DNA of 64,000 nt from Knoxdaviesia capensis (Eukaryota > Ascomycota > Sordariomycetes > Microascales > Gondwanamycetaceae): assembly GCA_001510575.1 (NCBI GenBank), contig LNGK01000004.1, forward strand, positions 458,748 to 522,747, given 5' to 3'. This document shows, one piece after another, positions 25,990 to 38,700 of the stretch. Positions within the stretch are counted from its first letter, which is position 1; each line of letters starts with the position of its first letter. Under the pieces are notes generated by a model. The model made no database searches. It was not told the DNA's origin and was given only the letters and a program-made list of their open reading frames with translations. The position numbers and the translations under genes were made by a program.

Positions 25990-28900
25990 GTGGCGTAGGG
26001 CTGTTCGTTCTACCGTCTCAGACTCTGTTGAATAGTGCCCGCTTCTCTTGTGCAAATACCCCCCTTTTTGTGAACTTTCTGTGCTTTTTCTTTTCTCGGT
26101 TTTTTTGTTGCGCTTTTTGTTTTCATTCTCCAGCGACATACCTCATACACCCGGATCTTGGTTCGATACTCATTACATCTATTTCCTGCCTTTTCTCTTT
26201 TTTGTTCTTTCATTTCTCCGTTATGATATTGGAATGATATAGCGCCGTTTCGGATGGCTGGGTACAGGTACTTAGACGGGAGTTTTCACTGTTGGACTTA
26301 CTCAATTTTTGTGTGTATTCATCAATCTTACACAGGCTGGGATCCTGCGCATATACTACTATATATTTTATTTACTTATTATTCCGCAAAGATGGGCCAT
26401 ACACCATACGATTGTGTCCTTGACATATGTATTCGTGTGTGAGCCAGAGCCACTGACTTTGGTTGACTTTGGTATGCCTTTCTGACCTTGCATGAGGGAT
26501 TGGCAGCTGGTTTCCTGTTGAAGTGGGAAAGGCTCCCTATGCGCACTGAGCTGGAGTGTTTTGTTTGCACGATGTGATGTTTCCTGTTTTATATTACAGA
26601 ATTTTTTTTCCCTGTTACCCTTTCTCTTTTTCTTTTCATTTAGGTTCATCATTTTCTTGCGGATTTTCCGCTTCCTATCAGAAATAATAGGCCCGGGAGA
26701 TCATACCTCTTTGGCAACAGCTTTGATTCCCCCCTCGAGAAAGCAACGTTCGGGCGGATAGTAACCACATACAGTCCTGTTTTTTATGCACTAGTCAACA
26801 CAAAGCAATGTGTAAAGAAGTGGCTGTCTGTGCATCAGAAAATGGCGTTTCGAGTTCTCTGACTACTTGATGATTTACGACAGTTCTAGGCCTGGAGCAG
26901 CTGGTGTCTCGTACGTTCATCGTCAGTCAGTTTCTCGTTCTCGGGTGCTGCCTGTATGATTGGTTCTTCCTCGGGATGCTCGAGAAGACTTGGGTGCGTT
27001 ACTGAGACATAGAGAGGCGGCTTTCCCCTTTTACGGGAGCAAGCAGAGAGATGCTAGTTGGGTATGAATGGTGGACACAGGAATTTAGTACCAAGTATGA
27101 TCACTCCACTGTTTGATGACAGGAAATTAACCCGGAGAACGTGAGATTTGGGACGGGTTATTTCATTATTGTGTGCTTCTGTTTTGAGGGGTGTATATGT
27201 GTGGCTACAGGTCCCGGGAAAGGGTTGAAAACGTCTATAAATCTAGTGTCTGTATGATAGACGTGATCAATGCAGACGGGCCAAGATCTGAAGATGGGTC
27301 TGGCCATGGCCTTGTTGTTTTTATTCCTCTTCCCTGTGGTGATCAAGAAACATAGTCTAGCCTCCAGTAGCATGAGTGGCTCGGTGTAGACAGCTTTAAG
27401 TACGCACTAAGACAGGAGGTCGCAAACCCAAGAGGGAATGGAATCATTTTACGATCTCGAAAACCACCATTATTTCTAAAGAATAACTTTCAATTGTCAA
27501 AAAAAGGACTCCCCTTTCTTTGAGTCGATGGGCTTTGAGGGCCTCAAAAAGTCACTGTTCGTATATGCTTGGAGGAAGGAGAAAAAAGCAGTCAAGGACG
27601 CGGTTATAGTGTTGAACCCCCCCGGTTCCGATGTAACGTCGGAAAAGGTTAGACGCGCCGACCTGCCGTTTCAGTGCATCTTGGGGATCTGAGCGAGGGT
27701 GTAATGTTGTGAATTGTGGTGTGGTTCGTCTCGGGGATGATTTTCGGGTTGGGGGCAGGACAGGAAAATAAACACACAAGGGCTTGAAAATGGGGCGAAG
27801 AGGGGGAGATGATGTGGGAGGTTGTGGTACATTCTTCCCGATCATCAAGAGGGGATCAGCGCAGGCTCGGTGGGTTTAAAATCGGCATCGGAGACGATAC
27901 ACCAGTGCTGGTGTGTCGGGCGGATCGTGCATCTTCGCCCGGATAAGTGCTTAGAGACAGGCGGTGTGAGATGTCTGGACGGACAGGCATGGACAATTCC
28001 CTATCCTTAACTGTAGGGCCACTCGCCGAGATGCAGTAATTGGACGAGAAGCCTCGCTTTCCAAAACTGCTTCCGAACACCTTCCGGGCTAGTCTCTGAC
28101 AATCCACGTCTCCTTGAAGTATAACAGTGGTCATATAACATATACTCCTTTTTCTTGCGCGACAGAAAGTCCCAAGATTTGCCCTTCCACCAGTTTGAGA
28201 TGTCTAGTGTACAGTACAGTATATATCATCATCACATACCCGATGACGAGTAGGCTTTGCTGGTTCTCGTAAAAAAATTATATATATATACTATATATAA
28301 TGCTATCCTATCATGTATCATTCTGGCCAGCTTCATCCATGCAGATAGGCCCACACCCATGAAGTCAGGAACCAACCCAGGTCTGGTTCAGCCTAACCAT
28401 CTTCGAAAAAAGCCCGAAATCCTACTACACACGACAAGGAAGTTTAAACTTTAGAGAGGACACTGGTTTAATTAACCCCTGGTTCTGGAAGGCCTGTGAA
28501 GAGCTCTCGTGTACGGAGAAATTCCCCAAGTTTGATGAGGTGCGTTTTATATGTGCATACCTATACTCAAAAATACGACGTGGTATCTCGAAAGATACTT
28601 GCGAGTTTTCATTCCGTTAGAGTACAGGTCACTAATTATGTACATAGAGATATTATTACATTACAGTCAGATCCATAAGCAGCTTTTACCGCGCTTTTAA
28701 AATCAAGGGGAGGAAGGATGTATCGAGTAGTATTGATGAATGTCTTTTTAAATTAAACAAAAAAGAAGAAGAAAAAAAACCAGGATCGCCTTCCATGTCA
28801 GCTCTCACCAGGGCCTTCTGAGATGTTGTAGATTCGCACACTACAGCACATACTCATACCGTCCCTTCCTACTAACTCCTGTGGTGTGGAAGACATCTAC

Positions 28901-30087
28901 AGGACATACAATACTGAAGCGCCCGGGCCGGCCTCGAGGACCCCCCGATCTCAGTCGAGCAACATGATCCAGGCCGTCTTCGGTTCCAGGGGATCTGTGT
29001 GCTGGGTCGCCAAAACTTGGTTGGACAGAAGCTTCCACTCCTTTCCTCCAACACCAATAAAAAGGAGCCGAACCCCGTGCATGAAAATGCCAACCCACAT
29101 CATCATCCACTTCCAAAGCAGAGCAATGTGAAATTCCGGTCCGCATTACTCGGGGCGTCGGGGTGCATCAAACCTTGTAAAAGATTTCAGTGGTACGGGA
29201 AGACGGCATTTCCGATGCATGTCGTGCTACACTTTGTGTCGACAGCTTCATCCTACCATACACCATGGGTGGGTGTGCGTCTTTCTCTATGGCTTCAAGG
29301 TCTCTCTCTTCCCCTGAAACCTGAACAACACTAGTATGTATTACTTTTGAATCAGGTATGCTGTAGGCGGAGAACAACGACAATTGGAAGCACCAGCGAG
29401 CACAGGAACGCCACACGTCACTTAAAGCCAGTAGTCGACCTTGAGACGCTCCCGGATTCTCTTAGCCATCATGTCGCATTACTGAGTGTGCACCACTGTA
29501 CTGGCCATCGACGGGCTTCATTTCTATCATAGTACCGGGGGTAATTAGTTGCTGTTCGCCTCTAGGCGAGCCGTCGCGTAATTCATAATTTCCTCCCAAC
29601 ATATATGTAGCAGTATTTAGTATGTCGCATCGATGGCACCACAATATACTAATCGTTTTCCTGTGAGATCTCATCATCACGTACGATACCTCATGATAGT
29701 TAGGGTTTGGTAAGGGTTCTAGTGAGAGAAACTTTTGGCCAGAACCCACATTCTCGATAAGACCCGGATAAGAAAAAAAAATCTCAACACAAAATTCTAC
29801 CTGCTAATTGGAGCCTATATTCTGCCGTTCTTGACCGCTAAAAAAATTCCCAGGTCCCCCCCTCCAGTCGCAAGGAGAGAAAAAAAAATAAGAAAAAAAA
29901 AGCTTCACCAACCAACCACCCATCGAGAAGCAAAGAAACTTTTTTTCCCCAAAGGTTCAATTGGGAACCTGTCGATATTCTCTTTCACTCCCTGTTTTCA
30001 TTTTCTCACCGCATTGCCAGCCCATTTTGTTTTCTTCTGGTCTCTTGTCCATACTAGACTCCGGGGAAATCCCGGACTTCAATCGCC
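25990..30087. other. Intergenic region between the C2H2 gene and the Pol I subunit gene
   Basis: About 4.1 kb with no supportable gene. The first few hundred bases are T-rich and probably hold the 3' untranslated region of the upstream gene. A TA-rich patch lies at 28266-28300 and TACAGTA words at 28210 and 28215. The last 300 bases before the next gene are A-rich, then C/T-rich, consistent with a promoter and leader. Short frames here have no recognisable domain. Confidence 0.6.
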
Positions 30088-33000
30088 ATGAATGTCTCCA
30101 GTCCCGTCACGGCCGTGCTTGACCGAGTCGAGTTTGGCTTCTTGTCAGCAGATGAGATCCGGAATATCTCAGTGAAAAGGATTCAGAACGAAAGCACATT
30201 CGATTCGTTGCTAAACCCCGTTCCTGGCGGTCTGTATGATCTTGCGCTTGGAGCTTGGGGAGATTCATTGTAAGTCGAGATTTTTGGCGTTTGTTATCTG
30301 CCTGGATTGAGATTTTTTTTTGGCTCTCTAACCAGTTTTGCTCTACTCTCCCCTCATGCAGGTGCTCAACATGCCACTTGAATCAATTCCACTGTCCCGG
30401 CCATGCTGGCCATATCGAACTTCCCGCGCCCGTCTACCACCCGATCTTCATCGACCAGATCCTGGCCCTCATCCGTGCCCAGTGCCGCTACTGCGATGGT
30501 TTCCGACTTCATCCCCGAACGCTGCACGGGTATCTGTGCAAGTTCCGACTCCTTATGTACGGCCTTTTAGAGGAGATGCATGCGGTTGACTCGATAGATG
30601 AGGAGTTGAGCTTCATCCCCACGAACCTTCAGGCTGCGGATTCCGGAAGCGAGGCCGAGGAAGAAGACACCATTTCCACTGTGGACAACGTTATGAAGCG
30701 TCGCGAGCGCTTTGTGTCCCGCGCCATTCGCGGCCGCAGATTCACGGTAGCTGATGTCATGAATAGCAAGCATGAAGGCTCGAACTATGCACGCAGAGCT
30801 CTGATGAAGGAATTCATGGGCGAGGCTGCCCGTACACGCCGATGCGCAACTTGCCAAGGAATCTCTCCCGGATACCGGAAGGACGGAGCTGTGAAGATCT
30901 TTGAGAAGCCTCTGTCCATGAAGGAGAGGGTCAAGATGGGCAGCAGCCGGCTTCAGGCTACCGACGCCATGGCTGCGGCTCGTGCCAAGCCATCTGCAGA
31001 TGAGTACAACTCCGACGAAGGTGTCGCCGACGTTGCGTCGTATCCCGCCAACGGCGAAGATGTCGAAATCGGTCACACCGAAACCGTTACCGTGTCCGAC
31101 TCCGGTCTCTCCTCGAAGCAGCGATACCTGAACCCCATGGAAGTTCTCAGCCGTCTCAACAATCTTTTCAAGAAAGAACAAGACATTCTCGCTTTGCTCT
31201 ACAACTCCAAGCCGTCCAAGAACGCCCCGCCCATGACTGCCAACATGTTTTTCATTGAGGCTATCATTGTCCCCCCGAACCGGTTCCGTCCGGAAGCGAG
31301 ACAGGGAGCCTCCCAAGTGATGGAGGCCGAGCAAAATTCCCTCTTCAAGTACATTTTGCGCAACTGCGAGCGTATCCAGCGGGCCGGTGCCGAAAAGGAA
31401 GGCGGGATGTCTCACCGGGAACTTGCCGAGCTGCAGCGGGGATGGATCGAGCTCCAAGGGTCTGTAAACGCCCTCATTGATCGGACTAAGAACCCCGCCA
31501 CAGGTTCCGCCGCTCAGCGTGCTGAGGAGGGTATCAAGCAGAAACTCGAGAAGAAGGAAGGTCTCTTCCGAATGAACATGATGGGCAAGCGTGTCAACTA
31601 CGCCGCTCGCAGTGTCATCTCCCCCGACCCGAACATCGAGACCAACGAGATTGGTGTGCCGCTCGTCTTCGCCACAAAGCTGACCTACCCGGAGCCTGTC
31701 ACCAGCCACAACTTCCGCGAACTTCACCAGGCTGTCATCAACGGCGCAAACCAGTGGCCTGGTGCCGTTGCCATCGAAAACGAGAACGGCCAGCTCCTGA
31801 ACTTGAGATGGAAGTCCCAGGACCAGCGCATGGCCCTTGCCAACCAACTTCTGGCGCCGTCCAGCGTTGGATCAGCCACTTCCAAAAACAAAAAGGTTCA
31901 CCGTCATATAACCAATGGCGATGTCGTTCTGATGAACCGGCAGCCCACTCTGCACAAGCCGTCTATCATGGGCCATCGTGTGCGTGTCCTCCCTGGCGAG
32001 AAGACCATTCGCATGCACTACGCCAACTGCAACACCTACAACGCTGACTTCGACGGAGACGAAATGAACATGCACTTTCCGCAAAACGAGATTGCCCGAG
32101 CCGAAGCTCTGCAAATTGCCGATACCGACCATCAGTACCTGTCTGGAACCGCCGGAAAGCCTCTCCGTGGTTTGATTCAGGACCATCTGTCCATTTCCGT
32201 TGCCTTGTGCAGCCGAGACACTTTCCTCACCAAAGGCGACTACCATCAGCTTGTGTATGCCGCGCTGCGGCCGGAGCACGGTCACATTCTTGGCGACCGG
32301 ATAGAGCTTGTGCCCCCCGCAATTTCGAAGCCTGTACGCCGCTGGACTGGAAAGCAGATCATCACCACTATTCTCAGAAATATTACCCCTCCTAACTGCG
32401 GAGGCCTGTGGATGAAGGGAGACACCCAGTTGAAGGCCAGCCAGTGGGGAGCCGCTGGAGCCGAAGATGCCATTGTTCTGTTCCATGACGGTGTCTTCAT
32501 CTCCGGTATCCTCGACAAGTCGCAGCTAGGTCCCTCGTCGGGAGGCATGGTACACTCTATCCACGAGGTGTACGGTCCTGCCGTTGCTGGCAAGTTTCTG
32601 AGCAGCATGGGACGTCTCCTAACGCGATATCTGCACATGAAGGCTTTCAGTTGCGGAATGGACGATCTAAAGCTCACTCAGCAGGGAGAGGATAACCGCA
32701 GAAATGCTCTCAGCAAGGCGTCCGGTGTTGGTCTTGATGTGGCACGCAAGTACGTCAGTCTGGACGACCGGGATCCTCCCCTGTCTGGCAATGACGCCGA
32801 ACTTCGTCTTCGTATGGAGGAGGTTATCCGCGACAGCGCGAAGCACGAAGGTCTTGATAGACTTATGAATCAGCAAACTGCCGTGCTATCGTCGGAGGTT
32901 ACCAAGCTGTGTCTGCCTGACGGTCTGGAAAAGCCGTTCCCTGCCAACCGAATGCAGGTCATGACAACATCGGGTGCCAAGGGTGGTCTGGTCAACGCGA

Positions 33001-35297
33001 ACCAGATTTCGTGTAATCTGGGACAGCAGGTTCTAGAAGGTCGCCGTGTTCCAGTTATGGTCAGCGGCAAGTCTCTACCTTGTTTCGAGCCGTTCGAGAC
33101 CAACGTGCGTGCCGGTGGATACATTGTCAATCGTTTCTTGACGGGCATTCGTCCGCAAGAGTACTACTTCCATCACATGGCTGGACGTGAAGGACTGATC
33201 GATACCGCTGTCAAAACTGCCAGTTCGGGTTACCTTCAGCGTTGTATCATCAAGGGCATGGAGGGTCTTTCAGTGTCTTACGACTCCACCATCCGGGATT
33301 CCGATGGTACGTTGGTGCAGATGCTCTACGGAGAAGACGGTCTAGATGTTACAAAGCAGAAGTTCCTCACCAACTACGAATTCATTCTCCGCAACCTGAA
33401 GTCCGAGGCGTCACAGCTACAGCTCGGTCAGCTCGAGGCTGATCAGCTGTTGGAACACAAGGCCGAGATTGTCAAGCACATGAAGAGCGCCATTAAGCAC
33501 TCTAAGCCGCGAGACTCACGCTCCAAGGACCCGGTCACCTCTATTTTCAACCCTGCCCGCACGCTCTTTGCCACGTCGGAGAAATTCTTCTCGTCGATGA
33601 ACTCGTACCTTTCAGATAACAAGCAAGGCCTTGTCGGCAAGGCCAAGGAGGCCGAGTCTGACGCTGCTACGAACAACTTTGTCGTCACCAAGAAACAGGC
33701 CGAGCTTGTGTTTGCCGCCAAGTACATGCGGTCGCTTGTTGAGCCCGGCGAGGCGGTTGGTATTGTAGCTGGTCAGTCTATTGGTGAGCCGTCGACACAA
33801 ATGACACTGAACACGTTCCATTTAGCCGGTCACTCTGCCCGTAACGTCACGCTGGGTATTCCCAGACTTCGTGAGATTCTCATGACTGGTGCCACCAACA
33901 TCAAGACTCCCGGTATGACACTGGTCCCCCGCGACGACATGACCAAGGCCGAGGCGGAATTGTTTGCCAAGTCAATCTCTTTGCTTCCGTTCGCCGATAT
34001 CCTCGACAAGGCCAGTGTCAAGGAGCGCATTACCAAGGGCCAGGGCCATGCTCTAGCCAAGGTCTTCGACTTCCGGCTTGAATTCTTCCCATCCAAAGAA
34101 TATGGCCCAATGTTCGCGGTGTCGGTCAGCCAAGTTTTGAGTGCTACTGAGACCAAGCTGCTGCCGAGACTTTTGTCGATCACGAAGAAAGAAATCAAGA
34201 AACGCCTTAGTGACAGCAATGTTGTGGTTCCGGATATTGGTGTCGGAACCCGCCGGACTGATAACCTGGCCCAGGCTACTGCACCGGCCGATGACGAAGA
34301 GGAAGAATACAGCGACGACGATGAGGATGAAGGCGATGCCACGGAGAGCAAGCGCAAGGCCAATCGGCGGGAGGCTGTGTCGTATGGCCCCAACGATGAT
34401 GAGGACGACGAGATCCAGAACGAGCAGGCACGCGATGCCATGTCTGAAGACGAGGATGAAGGTTTCTCAGGCACGCCGCCGCCGGATTCCAAGCGACCAG
34501 GCAGCGACGGAGATGACGAAGACGTGGACATGGACGCGGCCAGACGCTCCAAGAAGCAGGCAGCCATTAAGGACAAGCGGGAGAAGCGGGCCAGCCGAGT
34601 TCTAGAGAAATACCCGGAGGTCACGCGGTTCGTGTGCGACGAGGCGCAAGGGACGTGGTGCGAGTTCTCGTTTGAGTTCGATGCCGACACGCCGAAGCTA
34701 ATTATGCTCAACCTGGTGCAAGACGCGATCCGATCGTCGGTCATCCGGCAGATCCCGGGCATCAAGGGGTGCACGTACATCGAGGACTCGAAGATTACCG
34801 TCGGCGGCAAGGAGGTCACCACGCCGGCGATCCACACCAACGGATCGAACATCCGCGAGATGCGGCAGCTGGACGGCTTCATCCAGCCGGACCGTCTCCA
34901 CACGAACGACATTGCAGCGATGCTGGCCGAGTATGGTGTTGAGGCGTGTCGCAGCAACATCATCAACGAGTTGTCGGCAGTCTTCCAGTCCCACGGTATC
35001 GGTGTCGACAACCGCCACTTGAACCTGATCGGCGACTACATGACGCGTAACGGTGGCTTCACGCCGTTCAACCGCATGGGTCTGAGCGGCAACATCAGCC
35101 CGTTCACCAAAATGAGCTTCGAGACGACGGTCGGATTCCTCAAGGACGCGCTGACTGTTGGCGATTGGGATGATCTCCGCACGCCGAGTAGCCGTATCGT
35201 CATGGGCAAGCTCAGCCGGGTGGGCACGGGATCGTTTGATGTCATGACGCGGGTGCCGACTGCGCACTCTAGTGTCGCTGAGGTGTACGGATATTAA
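30088..35297 (+). CDS. RPA190: DNA-directed RNA polymerase I largest subunit (RPA190/A190)
   Basis: The catalytic largest subunit of RNA polymerase I, which transcribes the 35S rRNA precursor in the nucleolus. Exons are 30088-30269 and 30362-35297 (92 bp intron, donor GTAAGT, branch CTAAC, acceptor GCAG), giving 1705 residues, close to the yeast protein. Zinc ligands C62/C65/C72/H75 lie in the clamp and are created across the splice junction region; further CxxC pairs are at 102/105 and 222/225. The universal metal-A motif NADFDGD occupies residues 621-627 (32040-32060). The GQSIGEPSTQMT motif of the trigger-loop region is near residue 1197. The family is told from Pol II and III by the FLTGIRPQEYYFHHM stretch and by a long acidic insert (about 1371-1453) where the Pol I DNA-mimicking loop sits. 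There is no C-terminal heptad repeat. The in-frame extension upstream of 30362 is intron sequence. Confidence 0.97.
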
Positions 35298-36186
35298 AAG
35301 AAAAAACCCCCCCATGATTGCTTACTGGACGGGTGAAAAGAAAAGTGAATTCGAAGTGAAGATACTGTCATTTATGGGTGGTTTTTGCTTGTTCAGGATG
35401 TTGGTTTGAAGACTTGACTTTTTTTGTGGTTTTCCTCCGTGGAGTTTCTGGTTTTTTTTTTTTTTTAATCTTCACGTTTGTGTTTTTTTCCTCCTTTCAT
35501 CGTGCTGTTTTTTTGTGCTTTTTTTTTCATCTTGTCACTCATTATCATTATATCATGTGAATAGTTTGGGCATCGGAGCTCACTCAAGATATTATTTCGC
35601 TCAGGTTACAAATTTCACAGGTGTCGGCGATAAATGCTCTTGAATAAAAATAAAAATAAAAAAGCCCCACTAGTCACCACCACGGCTTCCTTCCCAACGG
35701 TGGTCGATCAGGCACAGTTGGTTGCCTGTCTACACTACATCTATAATGATATTCGGCGCCTACAAAAAAAGGATCGATAGGCTGGCAATTTTCACCAACG
35801 CAAAGTCGAGCGCTGCTCCAGAAATCCGGCAGGAGACTGAAAAGACGGGAAAGTGCGATCAGGCGTATCCCAGTGTACAGCGGTCAGTCAATTACCCTGG
35901 GTGGTAGTTTTTATCACGGGCTGTTTCACAAGACGGTCATCGCGAGTAAGATCAAAGAGTCTCAAAAAGAAATATCGTCTTTGTAATGTCATAAAAACCG
36001 ATTCCATTCCCGGTTACAGTACACATATGTACTGTTTAAAAACGATAGTGTACAATCCACGTGTGCTAAAGAAAAGCAGAGCACCGCAACAATAACGCCG
36101 TAATCCCCAACCCATTATCACCGATGATCCATCGTCAAGCATACCCGAAACGATAACTAATCAACCACCCATAGCTAAGAAACAAT
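35298..36186. other. Convergent intergenic region, Pol I subunit / histone H3
   Basis: About 0.9 kb between two convergent 3' ends. The left part is T-rich (long T runs at 35419-35530), as expected of a 3' untranslated region. An inverted repeat with 8-base arms ACAGTACA / TGTACTGT and a 4-base loop lies at 36016-36035. No gene seen. Confidence 0.6.
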
Positions 36187-36786
36187 TTAGTTGCGCTCTC
36201 CGCGGAGGCGGCGGGCAAGCTGGATGTCCTTCTGTGAGGTTGTTAGTACGATGTACTGCATGTGGGAATGTGTTTTGTCGGGGGGTGTATGAAGTTGCAC
36301 TTACGGACTGGATGGTGACGCGCTTGGCGTGGATGGCGCACAGGTTGGTGTCCTCGAAGAGGGAGACGAGGTAAGACTCGACCGACTCCTGGAGAGCGCC
36401 GATGGCGGAAGACTGGAAGCGGAGATCCGACTTGAAGTCCTGGGCAATCTCACGGACGAGACGCTGGAAGGGGAGCTTGCGGATCAGAAGCTCAGTCGAC
36501 TTCTGGTAGCGACGGATCTCACGGAGAGCGACGGTACCAGGCTTGTAGCGATGAGGCTTCTTGACACCTCCGGTGGAGGGGGCCGACTTGCGGGCAGCCT
36601 TAGAGGCGAGCTGCTTGCGGGGGGCCTTGCCACCAGTGGACTTGCGAGCGCTGGAAGATGATAAGATAAAAGTCAGTAAGAGAGAATGGCGATGATGATA
36701 AAAGATAATCAATTATCGATGATGATAATTAATTATCGAAATGGAATGAATCGATTAAATACTCACGTCTGCTTAGTGCGGGCCAT
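36187..36786 (-). CDS. Histone H3
   Basis: Core nucleosomal histone H3, 136 codons including the initiator Met. Coding exons on the minus strand are 36786-36767 (20 bases), 36650-36305 and 36231-36187; introns are 36766-36651 (donor GTGAGT) and 36304-36232 (donor GTAAGT, acceptor CACAG). The product starts MARTKQTARKSTGGK and ends LARRLRGERN. The modifiable lysines K4, K9, K14 and K27 and the histone fold are intact. The first coding exon ends inside the Thr6 codon, so frames that read through intron 1 give a false N-terminus. The first intron is AT-rich with repeated ATTATCGATGATGAT-like segments. The gene is transcribed away from histone H4, with which it shares the upstream region, the usual fungal arrangement for balanced H3/H4 dosage. 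This is the canonical H3 type, not the CENP-A variant. Confidence 0.98.
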
Positions 36787-37863
36787 TTTTGATGATGAAA
36801 ATGGATAAAAGTGGTGGTGGTTGGTGATGTAAAATGTGTGGGTTGATGGAAGTGGAGAGTGGAAGAAGTGTGATGATGAGATGAGATGCAGAAAGAGAAA
36901 TTCCAAAGTTGGGGGAGGGAAGGAAAAGTATTTGTATGTGGGCGGTGGGGCGCTGGCTGATTGTGATTGTAATAAAATAAAAATAAAACCGGAAACCGGG
37001 CAGGGGAGGGGAAATCGGAAAAAGGGACACCAAAATAAGTGGGTCCCAGGCACTGTCGCAGAAAAACAAAACAGACGCGTTCAGCGGAAGAAGTTACATG
37101 CACACAGTAAGTGTATACTTTCTCAAGTGATTTTAAAAACACACCGGAAAATGCAAGGCTCAGGGTGGACCCGTGACATATTATGAATGCAGAATTATCA
37201 TTGGTCAGCCCTTGTGGTTCCTTCCTCCATGTTTGATATCAAGATAAGAAAAAATCAAAAGAGAGGGCCGGCCACACCGACTTGATGCGTATTGCATGCA
37301 ACTGTTGATTTCTGCCACGGAAGGTGGGAAGTCGCCATAGACGGTCGCTGCTGCCTCAGTTCAACAGCCGTATGACTCATCTACTACTATCACGCAGGCT
37401 TTTCTTTGGCTTCCTACGAGTTCGGCTAACTACGAGTATAGAGTCAAGTGAAGATTACACGCAATCAGTTGACTTCTCAGGTCTTGCTCTGATCCGAGAA
37501 CTGGACTATGCCTAAAGTAGTATTTTCACCCATGGCAGAAAGTGGCGGTGTCGTGAAAACTTGCATGTCCTGAACATATAAAGGGAAAAAATATTCAGTA
37601 CTGACTTTGACAGCTCTTCTCCATTGAACCCACACGTCCTGCCGTGAAATTAAACAACAAAAACTCGTTACCATGAAAGTGTTCGCATGGCCAACGGCAT
37701 GATACGGGTTAAAGGTGGTCGACACGCGATTCCCAGCTGTTCAAGTCAAATGAATCGGTGAAAATATCAGCATGGTTGTCAAATGGCCTTTTCTGTGTGG
37801 TTGATTTTCCAGGCCCTTGTCAACGTGAGAAATCAAATCTCAGCAGCGCCTTTTTGCCTGCTG

Positions 37864-37875
37864 GGGTACGTACCC
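37864..37875. promoter_or_regulatory. Palindromic element GGGTACGTACCC
   Basis: A perfect 12-base palindrome upstream of histone H4. Its 10-base core is repeated 133 bases downstream. A binding site for a dimeric factor is an inference from symmetry and recurrence in one promoter. Confidence 0.4.
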
Positions 37876-37996
37876 ATTTAATCGCGACGCGACCTTTCCC
37901 GATTTGGATATTTCTGTTGTGTTGTTTTTTGTGCTGTTTTTTATTTCTGCGGGACTTTAATTTGATTGGCTGGCTGGCTTCAAAGATCAAGCTGAC

Positions 37997-38008
37997 AGGT
38001 ACGTACCT
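37997..38008. promoter_or_regulatory. Palindromic element AGGTACGTACCT
   Basis: Second perfect palindrome with core GGTACGTACC, about 220 bases upstream of the H4 start codon. Likely the same kind of site as at 37864-37875. Confidence 0.4.
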
Positions 38009-38228
38009 CCAGGCACGGCGTGGTATCAGAGTGATTTCCATCACCCGCACTCAGTCCTTTAAAGTTCTCCAGGACCGCCCACGTTTCAATTCTTTTTTTT
38101 CCACTCGCCCCCCTCTTCTATTCTTCTATCTTTCCCACACATCAAAACTACTCTATCCACCTAATTGGTTTCTCGTCACATACCACACACAACACCCACT
38201 TTCTTCACTCCCACTATCATCTATCATC

Positions 38229-38700
38229 ATGTCTGGACGTAAGTATCTTGATCTGATAACGGATTCATTCTTTTAAATGATTTTTTTTTTCTCCAGTTCT
38301 CTAACATGTTCTTTCTTTCTCTATAGGCGGCAAGGGTGGAAAGGGTCTCGGCAAGGGCGGCGCGAAGCGTCACCGCAAGATTCTTCGTGACAACATTCAG
38401 GGTATCACCAAGCCCGCTATCCGTCGTCTCGCTCGTCGTGGCGGTGTCAAGCGTATCTCCGGCAGTAAGTTCTTGCTCTATTGAATATCGCTCGTCTCGG
38501 TTAAACGTGTTCTAACCTGCATTCTCTTTCTTCTAGTGATCTACGAGGAGACCCGCACTGTCCTGAAGTCCTTCCTCGAGGGCGTCATCCGTGATGCTGT
38601 CACTTACACTGAGCACGCCAAGCGCAAGACCGTCACCTCGCTGGACGTTGTCTACGCTCTGAAGCGCCAGGGCCGTACCCTGTACGGTTTCGGTGGTTAG
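38229..38700 (+). CDS. Histone H4
   Basis: Core nucleosomal histone H4, 103 codons. Exons are 38229-38238 (only 10 bases: Met-Ser-Gly plus one base), 38327-38464 and 38537-38700; introns are 38239-38326 and 38465-38536, both with donor GTAAGT. The third exon restores Met in ISGMIYEETR. The product starts [21 protein letters not shown] and ends RQGRTLYGFGG, with tail lysines K5, K8, K12, K16 and K20 present. Residue 56 (mature numbering) is Thr (codon ACT) in the stretch EETRTVLK, where most H4 sequences have Gly or Ala; this is a small departure in a very conserved protein. The gene is divergent from H3 and probably co-regulated with it. There is no sign of damage. Confidence 0.98.

Larger units (their letters stand above)
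36787..38228. promoter_or_regulatory. Divergent histone H3-H4 promoter region
   Basis: About 1.44 kb separates the two histone starts and must hold the promoters of both. ATTGG (reverse CCAAT) boxes occur at about 37200 and 37965. Two 12-base palindromes with the shared core GGTACGTACC lie at 37864-37875 and 37997-38008 on the H4 side. The stretch next to H4 (38090-38228) is C/T-rich, as for a fungal leader. No protein-coding gene is visible. Cell-cycle control is expected from histone biology but not proven by any element recognised here. Confidence 0.75.

Noticed and set aside
30255..30361. Upstream in-frame start for the Pol I subunit inside the intron
   Set aside because: It lacks the conserved N-terminus; the exon at 30088-30269 supplies it and splices in frame to the zinc-binding cysteines.
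30567..31847. 426-codon antisense frame over the Pol I gene, and a similar one at 33830-35011
   Set aside because: Shadows of a codon-biased gene on the opposite strand; the translations are not protein-like and have no domains.
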